Assembly: GCF_003326755.1 (NCBI RefSeq)
Contig: NZ_JPWH01000016.1
Span: 36,808 to 100,807 of the forward strand
Length of the DNA stretch: 64,000 bases
Direction of reading: 5' to 3'
Source of the DNA: Thalassospira profundimaris
GTDB taxonomy: Bacteria > Pseudomonadota > Alphaproteobacteria > Rhodospirillales > Thalassospiraceae
Under the pieces are notes generated by a model, which saw only the letters and a list, made by a program, of their open reading frames with translations, made no database searches and was not told the DNA's origin. The translations under genes were made by a program, and so were the position numbers. Positions 1-9,300 of the stretch are shown in pieces. The first letter of the stretch is position 1. Each line of letters begins with the position of its first letter.

Positions 1-676
1 TTACTTCAAACGTATTCGTGAAATTTGCGACCAGTACGGTGTTTTGTTGATCCTTGATGAAGTGATGTGTGGCATGGGGCGCACCGGTACCCTTCATGCG
101 ATCGAGCAGGAAGGGATTTCGGGCGATTTGCAAACGATTGCCAAGGGCCTTGGTGCCGGTTATCAGCCAATTGGGGCGGTACTGGTTTCAGGCAAAATTG
201 ACCGTGCCATTGCCAGTGGCAGCGGTTTTTTTCAGCACGGGCATACCTATCAGGGCCATGCAACTGCCTGTGCCGCCGCCCTGGCAACGCAGCGTGCCAT
301 TCGGGGCAGGGGCCTTTTGGCAAATGTCGTAAAACAGGGGGAAACCCTGCAAAATGCCCTGGTGACGCGCTTTGGCGATCATCCCTATATTGGTGATATT
401 CGCGGTCGTGGTTTGTTTCGTGGTGTGGAATTTGTTGTTAATCGGAAGACAAAAGAACCCTTTGATCCATCCCTGAAAATTCACGCCAAAATCAAGAAAA
501 CCGCCTTTGAAAATGGTCTGATGTGCTATCCGATGGGTGGCACGATTGACGGGCAGCACGGGGACCATGTGTTGTTTGCGCCCCCCTATATTGTGACCGA
601 AGAACAGATTTACGACATTGTGACCCTGTTTGCCAAAACCGTTGATCAGGTCTTTTCAGCAAAGGGGCAATTATGA
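1..676 (+). CDS. Class III (omega) aminotransferase, C-terminal part
   Basis: The gene enters from outside the window, with codons in frame from base 2, so about 224 C-terminal residues are visible. They carry the class III PLP-aminotransferase signature: the DEVMCGMGRTG segment near visible residue 19 and the presumed Schiff-base lysine in AKGLGAG at visible residue 48. The family moves an amino group between an amine or amino acid and a keto acid, usually in the cytosol. The stop overlaps the start of the next gene (ATGA), so the two are translationally coupled. Coupling with a beta-keto acid cleavage enzyme suggests deamination followed by C-C cleavage of an amino acid-like nutrient. The exact substrate cannot be read from this part. 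Confidence 0.9.
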   Translation, partial: YFKRIREICDQYGVLLILDEVMCGMGRTGTLHAIEQEGISGDLQTIAKGLGAGYQPIGAVLVSGKIDRAIASGSGFFQHGHTYQGHATACAAALATQRAIRGRGLLANVVKQGETLQNALVTRFGDHPYIGDIRGRGLFRGVEFVVNRKTKEPFDPSLKIHAKIKKTAFENGLMCYPMGGTIDGQHGDHVLFAPPYIVTEEQIYDIVTLFAKTVDQVFSAKGQL

Positions 677-1524
677 GCCTTTATGCACAAACGCCCGCCA
701 TTCTGGCTGTTGCCCCGAACGGGGCGCGCAAAATGCAGGCTGATTATCCGGGGCTGCCGATTACTCCGGCGGATCTTGCATGTGAGGCGCGCGCCTGTCT
801 TGAGGCTGGCGCGTCAGTGATACATTTGCATGTCCGGGACGATGAAGGCGGTCATAGTCTGGATGTGGGACGCTACCGCGAAGCAATACAGGAAATTCGC
901 AAAGCTGTCGGCGATGAATTGTTGATACAGGTTACAAGCGAGGCGGTTGGCATTTATGATGCCGACGCCCAGATGGCGATGGTGCGTGAATTGGTGCCCG
1001 AGGCGGTATCGCTGGCCATTCGTGAAGTGGCACCAGAAACTTGTGACGAACAGGAACTTTCAGCCTTTTGTGCCTTCATGCGCGAGGCGGATATTTTGCC
1101 GCAGTTTATTCTTTATGCGCCGGAGGACTTTGCGCGATATGCCGAGCTGGTGGCGCGTGGTGTTATTCCTGGCAGCGGTTTTCCGCTGTTATATGTGCTG
1201 GGACGCTATACCGAAGGGCAAAAATCCAGCCCGGTTGATTTGCTGGCGTTTTTGGCAACACCCGTTTTGCGGGAGCAACCGTCGCTGGTGTCAAACTGGA
1301 TGATGTGCGCCTTCGGGCAATTTGAAAATGCCTGTGCGATGGCGGCAATCGCGCTTGGCGGTCATGCCCGGATCGGTTTTGAAAACAACACCCTGTTGGT
1401 GGATGGAACATCTGCCACGTCCAATGCGGCGTTAATTGACCAGGCAAAAAAGGGTGTTTTGATGCTGGGACGCCCGGTGGCGGATGCAAAAGTAGCGCGC
1501 AAGTTGCTTCGTCCGGCGTGGTAA
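673..1524 (+). CDS. DUF849 / BKACE-family beta-keto acid cleavage enzyme
   Basis: The 283-residue protein belongs to the DUF849 family (prototype: 3-keto-5-aminohexanoate cleavage enzyme, Kce), Zn-dependent TIM-barrel enzymes that condense a beta-keto acid with acetyl-CoA and split it. The HLHVRD motif supplies two presumed metal-ligand histidines (H51 and H53); QVTSEAVG and a late GFENN segment are also family-like. Length is normal. Its ATG overlaps the upstream stop, so it shares an mRNA with the aminotransferase. Members of this family differ in substrate (for example dehydrocarnitine or beta-keto-amino acids). The aminotransferase and the TRAP importer nearby suggest an amino/keto acid nutrient, which is inference only. 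Confidence 0.88.
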   Translation: MSLYAQTPAILAVAPNGARKMQADYPGLPITPADLACEARACLEAGASVIHLHVRDDEGGHSLDVGRYREAIQEIRKAVGDELLIQVTSEAVGIYDADAQMAMVRELVPEAVSLAIREVAPETCDEQELSAFCAFMREADILPQFILYAPEDFARYAELVARGVIPGSGFPLLYVLGRYTEGQKSSPVDLLAFLATPVLREQPSLVSNWMMCAFGQFENACAMAAIALGGHARIGFENNTLLVDGTSATSNAALIDQAKKGVLMLGRPVADAKVARKLLRPAW

Positions 1525-1737
1525 TATCAAAAAAAGTTGAAAATCCTGTGATATTGTTCACAGTTTGACGGTCAGGAGGGATCACTTCTCGTGCTGTTGG
1601 GTTCATAATTGTGCAGCTTTAAATATAGTCCCCCGCAATTGGGGGGAACCATCGCACGCGATGGTTCTGCGTCCAAGTTCTTCTGTTGCTTTGCACAGTT
1701 GAATAATTCCAACAGGGTGTATAGGGAGTCAATCCTG
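1525..1737 (+). promoter_or_regulatory. Leader of the TRAP genes with two adjacent inverted repeats
   Basis: This 213-base gap precedes the TAXI binding-protein gene. It holds two neighbouring inverted repeats: C5/G5 arms around GCAATT (1630-1645), then a 10-base arm pair gaaccatcgc / gcgatggttc separated by two bases (1646-1667). There is no T run after either, so a terminator is unlikely. An operator or a 5' leader structure is more likely. A ribosome binding site (agggag) lies just before the ATG at 1738. Confidence 0.5.
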
Positions 1738-2715
1738 ATGAAAAAGCTTGTTGCTATTGCAAGTGCGGTTGTGGCCTTGGCCGGGGTTTCGATGTTTTCG
1801 ACCCAGGCGTCGGCTGCTGACCAGAAATTCATTACCATCGGCACCGGCGGTGTAACCGGCGTTTATTATCCAACCGGCGGTGCGATCTGCCGTTTGGTCA
1901 ATAAGGGCCGCAAAGACCACGGTATTCGCTGTTCGGTCGAATCCACCGGCGGGTCGGTTTACAATATCAACACCATCCGTGCGGGTGAGCTTGATATGGG
2001 CGTTGCCCAATCCGATATCCAGTATTACGCCTATAACGGTACCGGCAAATTTGAAGATCAGGGCCCGTTCAAGGAACTGCGCGCTGTATTTTCGATCCAT
2101 CCCGAGCCGTTCACCGTTGTTGCCCGTGCGGATTCCGGCATCAAAACCTTTGATGACCTGAAGGGCAAACGCGTCAATATCGGTAATCCGGGTTCCGGCC
2201 AGCGTGACACGATGGATGTTGTTATGGCCGCCAAAGGCTGGAGCGTGGATGATTTCGCGCTGGCTTCCGAATTGAAACCGGCCGAACAGTCCCAGGCACT
2301 GTGTGACAACAAAATCGACGCCATGATCTACACCGTTGGTCATCCGGCCGGGTCGATCCAGGAAGCCACCACGGCCTGTGATTCTGTACTGGTTGACGTT
2401 TCCGGCCCGGAAATCGACAAGCTGGTTGCCGATAACCCCTATTACCGTATCGCCACCATTCCCGGCGGCATGTATCGCGGTAACCCGGAAGATGTGAAAA
2501 CCTTTGGTGTTGGCGCGACCTTTGTTTCTTCGACCAATACCGACACCGACATTGTTTACAATGTTGTCAAAGCGGTTTTCGAGAATTTCGACGACTTCAA
2601 GAAGCTGCATCCGGCTTTTGCCGTTTTGAAAAAAGAAGAAATGATCAAGGACGGTCTGTCTGCACCGCTGCATGACGGCGCTGTCAAATATTACAAGGAA
2701 GCTGGCCTGATGTAA
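1738..2715 (+). CDS. TAXI-family TRAP transporter solute-binding protein
   Basis: The 325-residue protein starts with a clear Sec signal peptide (MKKLVAIAS... ending QASA-AD), so the mature form is periplasmic. The [14 protein letters not shown] segment and the STGGSVYNI segment are typical of the TAXI (TRAP-associated extracytoplasmic immunogenic) binding-protein family. The reading frame is open further upstream (to 1609), but the ATG at 1738 is preferred because of its ribosome binding site and signal peptide. It delivers a small organic solute, often a carboxylate or amino acid, to the fused permease encoded next. A hairpin after the gene probably lowers expression of the permease relative to this protein. 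Confidence 0.93.
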   Translation: MKKLVAIASAVVALAGVSMFSTQASAADQKFITIGTGGVTGVYYPTGGAICRLVNKGRKDHGIRCSVESTGGSVYNINTIRAGELDMGVAQSDIQYYAYNGTGKFEDQGPFKELRAVFSIHPEPFTVVARADSGIKTFDDLKGKRVNIGNPGSGQRDTMDVVMAAKGWSVDDFALASELKPAEQSQALCDNKIDAMIYTVGHPAGSIQEATTACDSVLVDVSGPEIDKLVADNPYYRIATIPGGMYRGNPEDVKTFGVGATFVSSTNTDTDIVYNVVKAVFENFDDFKKLHPAFAVLKKEEMIKDGLSAPLHDGAVKYYKEAGLM

Positions 2716-2726
2716 GGTCGCTTTGA

Positions 2727-2755
2727 ACGGGGGGCCTTCGGGCCTCCCGTTTTGC
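2727..2755 (+). terminator. Hairpin between TRAP binding protein and permease
   Basis: A 9-base stem (2727-2735 with 2742-2750, one G-T pair) closes a CTTCGG loop and is followed by a short T run. It sits 12 bases after the binding-protein stop and about 150 bases before the permease start. It probably acts as a partial terminator or RNA-stabilising end that leaves more binding protein than permease. Confidence 0.7.
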
Positions 2756-2898
2756 CTGTCTCTCCTGTCCTGCGCGGGCGTTAAAATTCAAAGAAATCAA
2801 TAATATGTCCGCACATGATCCCTGGCCTTTCCTGGCAGGGATCAATCAGGTTCTGGGTGTAACTGAAACGGCATCGCCGTTTTGACCGGGGAAATAGC

Positions 2899-5511
2899 AT
2901 GACAAACGAAAAACGTGCGGCGGATGACAATGATCGGGATCTTCAGGACCTGATTGCTGAATCCGATACGGGCGCGCGACAGCCTGGCGGTATAACTGCC
3001 CGAATTCTGCTTTTTGTGGCCGTGGCGTGGTCCGTGTTTCAGCTTTGGCTGGCATCGCCGTTGCCCTATATATTCCATTTCGGCGTTTTTAACTCGACCG
3101 AAGCCCGTTCCATCCATCTTGCTTTTGCGGTGTTTCTGGCCTTCATGGCCTATCCGGCCTTCAAAAGTTCACCGCGAACCTATATTCCAATCCAGGATTG
3201 GGTTCAGGCCTTGGTAGGCGCCTATTGCGCGGCCTACATTTATATCGCCTATGTTGAACTTTCCGGTCGTCCCGGCCTGCCGACCACAATGGATCTGGTG
3301 GTGGCTGGTGTTGGCCTGGTGATGTTGCTTGAGGCGACCCGACGTGCCCTTGGCCCGCCCCTGATGTGCGTGGCCCTGGTGTTTCTGGCCTATGTCTTTT
3401 TTGGCAATGCGCCCTGGGTGCCCGATGTCTTGCAATGGCGCGGGGCAAGTTTCTCCAAGGCCATGTCGCACCAATGGCTGACCACCGAAGGTGTCTTCGG
3501 GATCGCGCTGGGTGTTTCCACCAGCTTTGTGTTTTTGTTTGTGCTGTTTGGCTCCCTGCTCGATAAGGCCGGGGCGGGTAACTATTTCATCAAGGTGGCC
3601 TTTGCCGCGCTGGGGCATATGCGCGGGGGGCCGGCAAAGGCGGCGGTGCTGTCATCGGCCATGACCGGGCTTATTTCAGGCTCCTCCATCGCGAACGTGG
3701 TCACGACCGGGACCTTTACCATTCCGCTGATGAAACGGGTTGGTTTTCCGGGGGAAAAGGCCGGCGCGGTTGAGGTGGCATCTTCGGTGAATGGTCAAAT
3801 CATGCCGCCGGTGATGGGGGCTGCAGCCTTCCTGATGGTGGAATATGTTGGTATTCCCTATCCCGAAGTCATCAAGCATGCCTTCCTTCCTGCAACCATT
3901 TCCTATCTTGCGCTGATTTATATTGTGCATCTTGAGGCGCTTAAGGCCAATATGCAGGGCCTGCCGCGCCGTGAAGAGCCCGATATGAAGCGCACGCTTT
4001 TGCGTTCGCTGATTTTTCTGTGCTCGCTGGTGATCGTGTCCGGGGTGGTTTATTACGCCCTGGAATGGCAGCAGCAATTATTTGGTGCGGCTGTTGGCTG
4101 GATTGTTTCGGTTGAATGCGTGCTGATTTATCTGGCGGGTCTTTATTACGCCTCGAAATATCCCGATCTGGAAATGGATGACCCCAACCAGCCGGTTGTT
4201 GAATTACCCCCGTTGGGTGAAACGGCAAAGGCCGGCCTGCATTATTTGCTGCCGGTGGTGGTTCTGGTGTGGTTTTTGATGATCGAACTGAAATCACCGG
4301 GCCTGTCGGCCTTCTGGGCGACGGTGCTGATGATTTTCATCATGCTGACGCAAAAGCCGGTTAAGGCCTTTTTCCGCAAACAGCCCGATTATATGTCCCT
4401 GTTCCGCACCGGTGTTGTTGACGTTATTGACGGTTTTGCGACTGGTGCGCGCAATATGATCGGCATTGGCGTTGCAACCGCCGCAGCCGGTATTATCGTG
4501 GGGACGGTTTCGCTTACCGGCATTGGCCAGGTGATGGTTGAATTTGTCGAAATCATTTCGGGTGGCAACCTGATGCTGATTTTGATCATGACGGCCGTTA
4601 TCAGCCTGATCCTGGGCATGGGGCTGCCGACCACGGCCAACTATATTGTGGTTTCCAGCCTGATGGCCCCGGTGATTGTTGAACTGGGCGCCCAAAATGG
4701 CCTGATCGTGCCGCTGATTGCGGTGCATCTTTTCGTGTTCTATTTCGGCATCATGGCCGATGTGACACCGCCGGTGGGGCTGGCATCCTTTGCCGCAGCC
4801 GCCATATCCGGGGCGGATCCGATGAAAACCGGCTTTGTCGCGTTTTTCTATAGCATGCGCACCGCCGTTTTGCCGTTCCTGTTCCTGTTCAATACCCAGC
4901 TTCTGATGATCGGTATTGATCATGTTTTCGAGGCCATCTGGGTGATTGTGGTGGCGATCATTGCGATGCTGGTCTTTGCGGCGGCAACAATGGGGTATTT
5001 CTTTACCCGTTCGCGCCTGTGGGAAAGTGCGGCATTGCTTTTGGTCGCCTTCACCCTGTTTAGGCCCGGTTTCTGGCTTGATCTGGTCGAACCGCCCTAT
5101 AACAACGTCAACCCTGCCGAAATTGTTGAAAAGGTTGCCACTTTGCCGGCCAATGCCAATTTGCGCATTGATGTCGAAGGCATCAACCTGGAAGGCGATG
5201 AGGTCAAGAAATCGGTCATGTTGCCGCTGGGGCCCAAGGCATCAGGCGAAGATCGCCTGTATAATGCCGGGATCGCGGTGCGTAATGAAGACGGCCGCAT
5301 TTATGTCGATGACGTTGTCTTTGGCGGCCCGGCCGAAAAGGTGGGGATCGATTTTGATTATGAAATCACTGCCATCAAGCTTGAGGCGGAACGGATGCCC
5401 AAGGAAGTGTTTTTTGCCCCGGCATTTTTGTTGCTGGGCCTGATCATCTTCCTCCAGCGTCGTCGCCATCGCCATAGTGATGGCACCCGTGCACCCGTCA
5501 AGGAGGGCTGA
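2899..5511 (+). CDS. TRAP transporter fused permease (4TM/12TM) with C-terminal DUF3394-like part
   Basis: The 870-residue inner-membrane protein fuses the small (DctQ-like) and large (DctM-like) TRAP subunits, as is usual in TAXI systems. Many hydrophobic segments run from about residue 30 to 720. Conserved DctM-type stretches include GSLLDKAG, SGSSIANVVTTG and GMGLPTTANY. After the last core helices there is an extra soluble part (about 725-840) with a PDZ-like stretch (GGPAEKVGID), then a final helix and a basic tail. This matches the DUF3394 extension of some TRAP permeases. It imports the ligand of the upstream binding protein using an ion gradient. The start codon has a GGGGAAA site upstream, and the stop lies two bases before the next gene. 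Confidence 0.93.
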   Translation: MTNEKRAADDNDRDLQDLIAESDTGARQPGGITARILLFVAVAWSVFQLWLASPLPYIFHFGVFNSTEARSIHLAFAVFLAFMAYPAFKSSPRTYIPIQDWVQALVGAYCAAYIYIAYVELSGRPGLPTTMDLVVAGVGLVMLLEATRRALGPPLMCVALVFLAYVFFGNAPWVPDVLQWRGASFSKAMSHQWLTTEGVFGIALGVSTSFVFLFVLFGSLLDKAGAGNYFIKVAFAALGHMRGGPAKAAVLSSAMTGLISGSSIANVVTTGTFTIPLMKRVGFPGEKAGAVEVASSVNGQIMPPVMGAAAFLMVEYVGIPYPEVIKHAFLPATISYLALIYIVHLEALKANMQGLPRREEPDMKRTLLRSLIFLCSLVIVSGVVYYALEWQQQLFGAAVGWIVSVECVLIYLAGLYYASKYPDLEMDDPNQPVVELPPLGETAKAGLHYLLPVVVLVWFLMIELKSPGLSAFWATVLMIFIMLTQKPVKAFFRKQPDYMSLFRTGVVDVIDGFATGARNMIGIGVATAAAGIIVGTVSLTGIGQVMVEFVEIISGGNLMLILIMTAVISLILGMGLPTTANYIVVSSLMAPVIVELGAQNGLIVPLIAVHLFVFYFGIMADVTPPVGLASFAAAAISGADPMKTGFVAFFYSMRTAVLPFLFLFNTQLLMIGIDHVFEAIWVIVVAIIAMLVFAAATMGYFFTRSRLWESAALLLVAFTLFRPGFWLDLVEPPYNNVNPAEIVEKVATLPANANLRIDVEGINLEGDEVKKSVMLPLGPKASGEDRLYNAGIAVRNEDGRIYVDDVVFGGPAEKVGIDFDYEITAIKLEAERMPKEVFFAPAFLLLGLIIFLQRRRHRHSDGTRAPVKEG

Positions 5512-5513
5512 AG

Positions 5514-5942
5514 ATGTATAAGGATATCCTTGTTACTGTCGATCTGGACCATGATTCGTCATGGAAAAAGGCCCTGCCTGCAGCCATCCGCGAGGCTCGC
5601 CAGGAAGGTGCGCGTCTGCATGTGCTTACTGTTGTGCCAACGGTTGGCATGTCGATGGTCGGGCAGTTTTTCCCCAAGGGATACGAGAAAAAGGTTCTCG
5701 AAGCCTATAACGAACGCCTGCACGAATTTGTCGCAGCAAACGTGCCGGCGGAAATCAAGGTGCAGCATATTGTGGGGCAAGGCACGGTTTACGAGGTGAT
5801 TTTGCAGATCGCCAAAAAAACCAACTGTGACCTGATCGTCATGGGGGCCCACCGACCGGAACTGAAAGACTATCTTTTGGGGCCAAATGCCGCGCGTGTT
5901 GTGCGTCATGCCACCTGTTCGGTGCTTGTCGTTCGCGACTGA
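5514..5942 (+). CDS. UspA-family universal stress protein
   Basis: The 142-residue cytosolic protein has the Usp fold pattern: an N-terminal YKDILVTVDLD strand and a C-terminal LIVMGAH...LLGPNAARVVRHA stretch. In ATP-binding Usps the motif is G-2X-G-9X-G(S/T). Here the second glycine is replaced by arginine (GAHR), so nucleotide binding may be altered. It starts two bases after the TRAP permease. In Halomonas the Usp protein TeaD modulates the TRAP transporter TeaABC, so a role as regulator of this transporter is a reasonable inference. A terminator follows. Confidence 0.9.
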   Translation: MYKDILVTVDLDHDSSWKKALPAAIREARQEGARLHVLTVVPTVGMSMVGQFFPKGYEKKVLEAYNERLHEFVAANVPAEIKVQHIVGQGTVYEVILQIAKKTNCDLIVMGAHRPELKDYLLGPNAARVVRHATCSVLVVRD

Positions 5943-5969
5943 CCCTTCTATCCATTCCCTTGTTGTCTG

Positions 5970-6001
5970 GCGGGCATGTTGTGGCATGCCCGCTTTTTTT
6001 G
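5970..6001 (+). terminator. Rho-independent terminator after the TRAP operon
   Basis: A perfect 9-base stem gcgggcatg / catgcccgc (5970-5978 with 5985-5993) and a 6-base loop are followed by seven T. It closes the TRAP-Usp operon and separates it from the giant RTX gene. Confidence 0.92.
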
Positions 6002-6373
6002 CCTGATAGTGACGACGTAAACGATTGTGATGATTTTCGCAGCAAGGTGATTATCCGAATGTCTATAGCCTTGCGAGGTGAGTTTTATACCTAATGGTAT
6101 AAAAAATGCGGTTTTGATCGGTGCCTTGAAATTTGGTTGGGCTCAGAGGCTTTTCGATCAGTGTTTTTGTAATATTTATTTTTATTTTCAATATATTGAC
6201 TGTCCGTAGTGCTGTTGCCCGATAAAGCAGGCGGGGCGACGAATTGGCACATGATTGTCAGTATTTGTCAGAATTTTCGAGTCCAGTTTGATCCGTGTTT
6301 ATTGTATAAATTTTAAGAAGTACCACTATGGTATAGTTGTGTCTGCATTTGGGGTGCAGATGTAGGGGTCTCA
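6002..6373 (+). promoter_or_regulatory. AT-rich upstream region of the giant RTX gene with paired inverted repeats
   Basis: No gene is seen here. The stretch is much richer in A and T than its surroundings and should hold the promoter for the 12.5 kb gene. Two related inverted repeats stand out: a perfect 9-base arm pair TTTTATACC-TAAT-GGTATAAAA at 6083-6104, and TACC-ACTAT-GGTA at 6321-6333. In the second, ACTAT-GGT-ATAGT (6325-6337) overlaps as another inverted repeat. The shared TACC...GGTA half-sites, about 235 bases apart, suggest a dimeric regulator binding twice, perhaps by looping. A short G-rich site (agggg, 6364-6368) precedes the GTG at 6374. Confidence 0.5.
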
Positions 6374-9300
6374 GTGATATTCGGGAAAAGGCGTCATTCG
6401 ATGCGGACAATTCGGAATTGGGTTTCGGGCAAGCGTAAACACGACCGTGATGCAAAGGTCAGCCATGCGGCGTTGCTGGCTGCCCCCATTCGCACGACCC
6501 GGCGTCTGCATGTGGAGCCGATTGAGCCACGTGTTCTTTTGTCGGCGGATCCTCTGGAAACGAAATATACTGACGACATCAGCGCGGCACTGACCCAGGT
6601 TGAAAACCTGCTCGACAATCTCGAAGGTCATGACCTGTTTGCTGACCCCTTGCCGATGGTTGTGGGTACGGAAGCCTCCTCTGGTGCGGGTGCCATTGCC
6701 GATATTAGCGACATCTTTCACCAGAATTTGGTGGACCCCCTGGATAATATTGTTGCTGCGATTGAAAATGATCAGACCGATGATCTTTCCAACTTGCAAA
6801 CGGACTGGAAAGCGTTTTTCGAGGAATCCGGCTACTACAATGCCGATGACAGCTCGTTAACGATTGAGCATTCTGAGGTAAATGGCAAGGACGTCTTTAA
6901 AGTCGTCATGTCGCAGGAGATTGATCGCGACTTCACCATTGGTGCGGACGACCCGACGCGTGACTACAATATTTCGCTTGATACCAATGGTCACATGAAT
7001 CTCACCTTTGACATCGGCTTTACCCTGACGGTTGATCAGGGGGCTGCAAGCGAAAGCTCTGCCGTTACCTTCAGCCTTGACAGTCTCAGCCTGAAAAGCT
7101 CGGTTGACCAGGATTTGACCGGTCATACCCTGACTCTGGGGATTGTGCCCTTTAAAGTTGGGGGCACAGCGAACGATGCATCTGATGGGGGCATCAAATA
7201 TTCTGTTACCCTGAATGTGGTTGATGGTGACAAGCTCGACAACAAATCGACTTCCGAGCTGTCGTCAATTTCCAATCTGACCAATTATGTCACGGTTAAC
7301 GCTGCAAATAACGGGGACGCCAATACGGTTCTTGCCAGCCTGCCCTTGACGCTTGAGGGGCCCGCGGCGGGAATTTCCGGTATTGCTGCTGGTACCAATC
7401 CGGACATTACCGTGACGGGCCATGTTGTTGGCCTGAACGAAGAAGTCAATGTTTCGATGAATTCGGAATTGCAGCTTCTGTCCAATTTTGATGCCAAGGA
7501 TTTCCTTGCCATCATGAACAATTTTGTCAGCGCGGTTGACAGCATTGACCAGGGCGATGTTCTGGATGCCAGTCTGCCTTTCACCGATGGTCTGACCATT
7601 GGTGAAGCGGTCGATCTGGCCGCCAAAATGGAGAATATCATCGCCCAGCTCAGTTCCGAAGTCGGTGTGCTGGGCTTTGACGAACATCAGAGCGCAACTG
7701 CAAGCGATGCCAATTCCAGCGTTGACCTTGTCAGCGATGTTATTGACCTGAGCGAGCATCCGTTTCCCAATAATGGTTTTACCTTTGTGCTGACCCTTGA
7801 TGGTCAGGAAGTTAATGTTGCTGTTCCCAATGACAGTGCGCCCGATGACTCTGACGATAACCAGCCGATCGACAGTCTTGGTGATCTGGTGACAGCCATT
7901 AGTGCGGCACTTGCAACCACAACGGTTAAAGATCGTGTGAGTGTTAGCCAGCAAAATGGCAAACTGGTTTTCACTGCAACCAAGAATGATGACAACAAGG
8001 CTGCCAAACTGGAAATTGGCAGTTTGGCGGGTAAAACCTCCTTTACCAATATCGTTGAATTTTCCCAACAGGCTGGCGAACTTTTGGGCTTCACCGGCAC
8101 GGCCGAACAGATGATCGACGCGCTTAACCTGCGCTTTGTCGATGGTTCGCTTGCAATGGATATTGCCTATTCAGACAGCCAGGATTACAGCGGCGATGTC
8201 AATTTCAATGCCGGTAGTGCCATTGGTTCGCTGGACAGCTTAACGGCAACGGGTGGTAGCATTTCCGTAACATCGACAATTGGTGTTTCGGCCACCCTTC
8301 TGTTTGATATGCACGCCCTGGGTCATGATGTGGATTGGAGTAGCGAAACGCCACTCCTGAAAAATCTGTTCGATGGCAATGGTATTGTGACTGCTGATGA
8401 CGGCAAGGCCGATCTGCAAATCACGATGCGTGACGGGACGCAATATACCCTTGACGTTGATAAAAACTGGACCGTTGAACAGCTTGTTGACCAGTTGAAT
8501 GCGCTTGATGAAAATCTCGATGTGTCGCTTGATACAGATACGTTCCGCATCACCATCACGGATTCATCGGTCAGCTCCAGTGACAATGCCGGGGATATGG
8601 GCCTAAGTCTTGGCAAAAATGCTTATACAGATACAACGGCTTCGACCCCGTCTGCAGTTCTGAGTGGCAATATTGCCGATAATGCTGATTTTACCGAAGC
8701 AACATCGTTCATTCTCAAGGTCGGCAAATTCCCGCCGGTGATCGTGAATATTGCGGCAGATTCTGAACGGACCACGGCTGAAGCATTTGCAAATGCTGTA
8801 AATGCCGCACTGTCCGGGATTGAGGTTCCGAAAGAACAACTCGGTGCCAAGGATAGCGACAAGAATCTACTTCAGAAACATTACAGCGATATTGTGCAGG
8901 TTTCTGTCGGGGAAGAGGATGGTAAGGCGGTCCTTAAGGTTGCAACATCCATTTCCTCGGTATTTGATGCGGATACCAAGAAAGTCAGCGAACGCAACCT
9001 GATCAATTCTTCGTTGCGTATGGATGCGGTTGATCTGACGGTGACATCAATCAATGATTCACTGGTTGGCCTGAATCTGGGAATTGAAGGCTCCAACCAG
9101 GCGAATTCATCTGAATCCGTTGGCCGTATTACCGGTAGTGCCTTGCATGGCGATAGCTATGCCAAGCATCTTGGCCTGCAGAATATGAATACTGCTGTCC
9201 ATATCGACATGTCGATTACCAATTTAGATGCCACCGGCCGCGTTGGATTGATCGATTTTACAGCGGATGGTTCAGGTTCGGTGTTGCTGAATGCGGTTGT

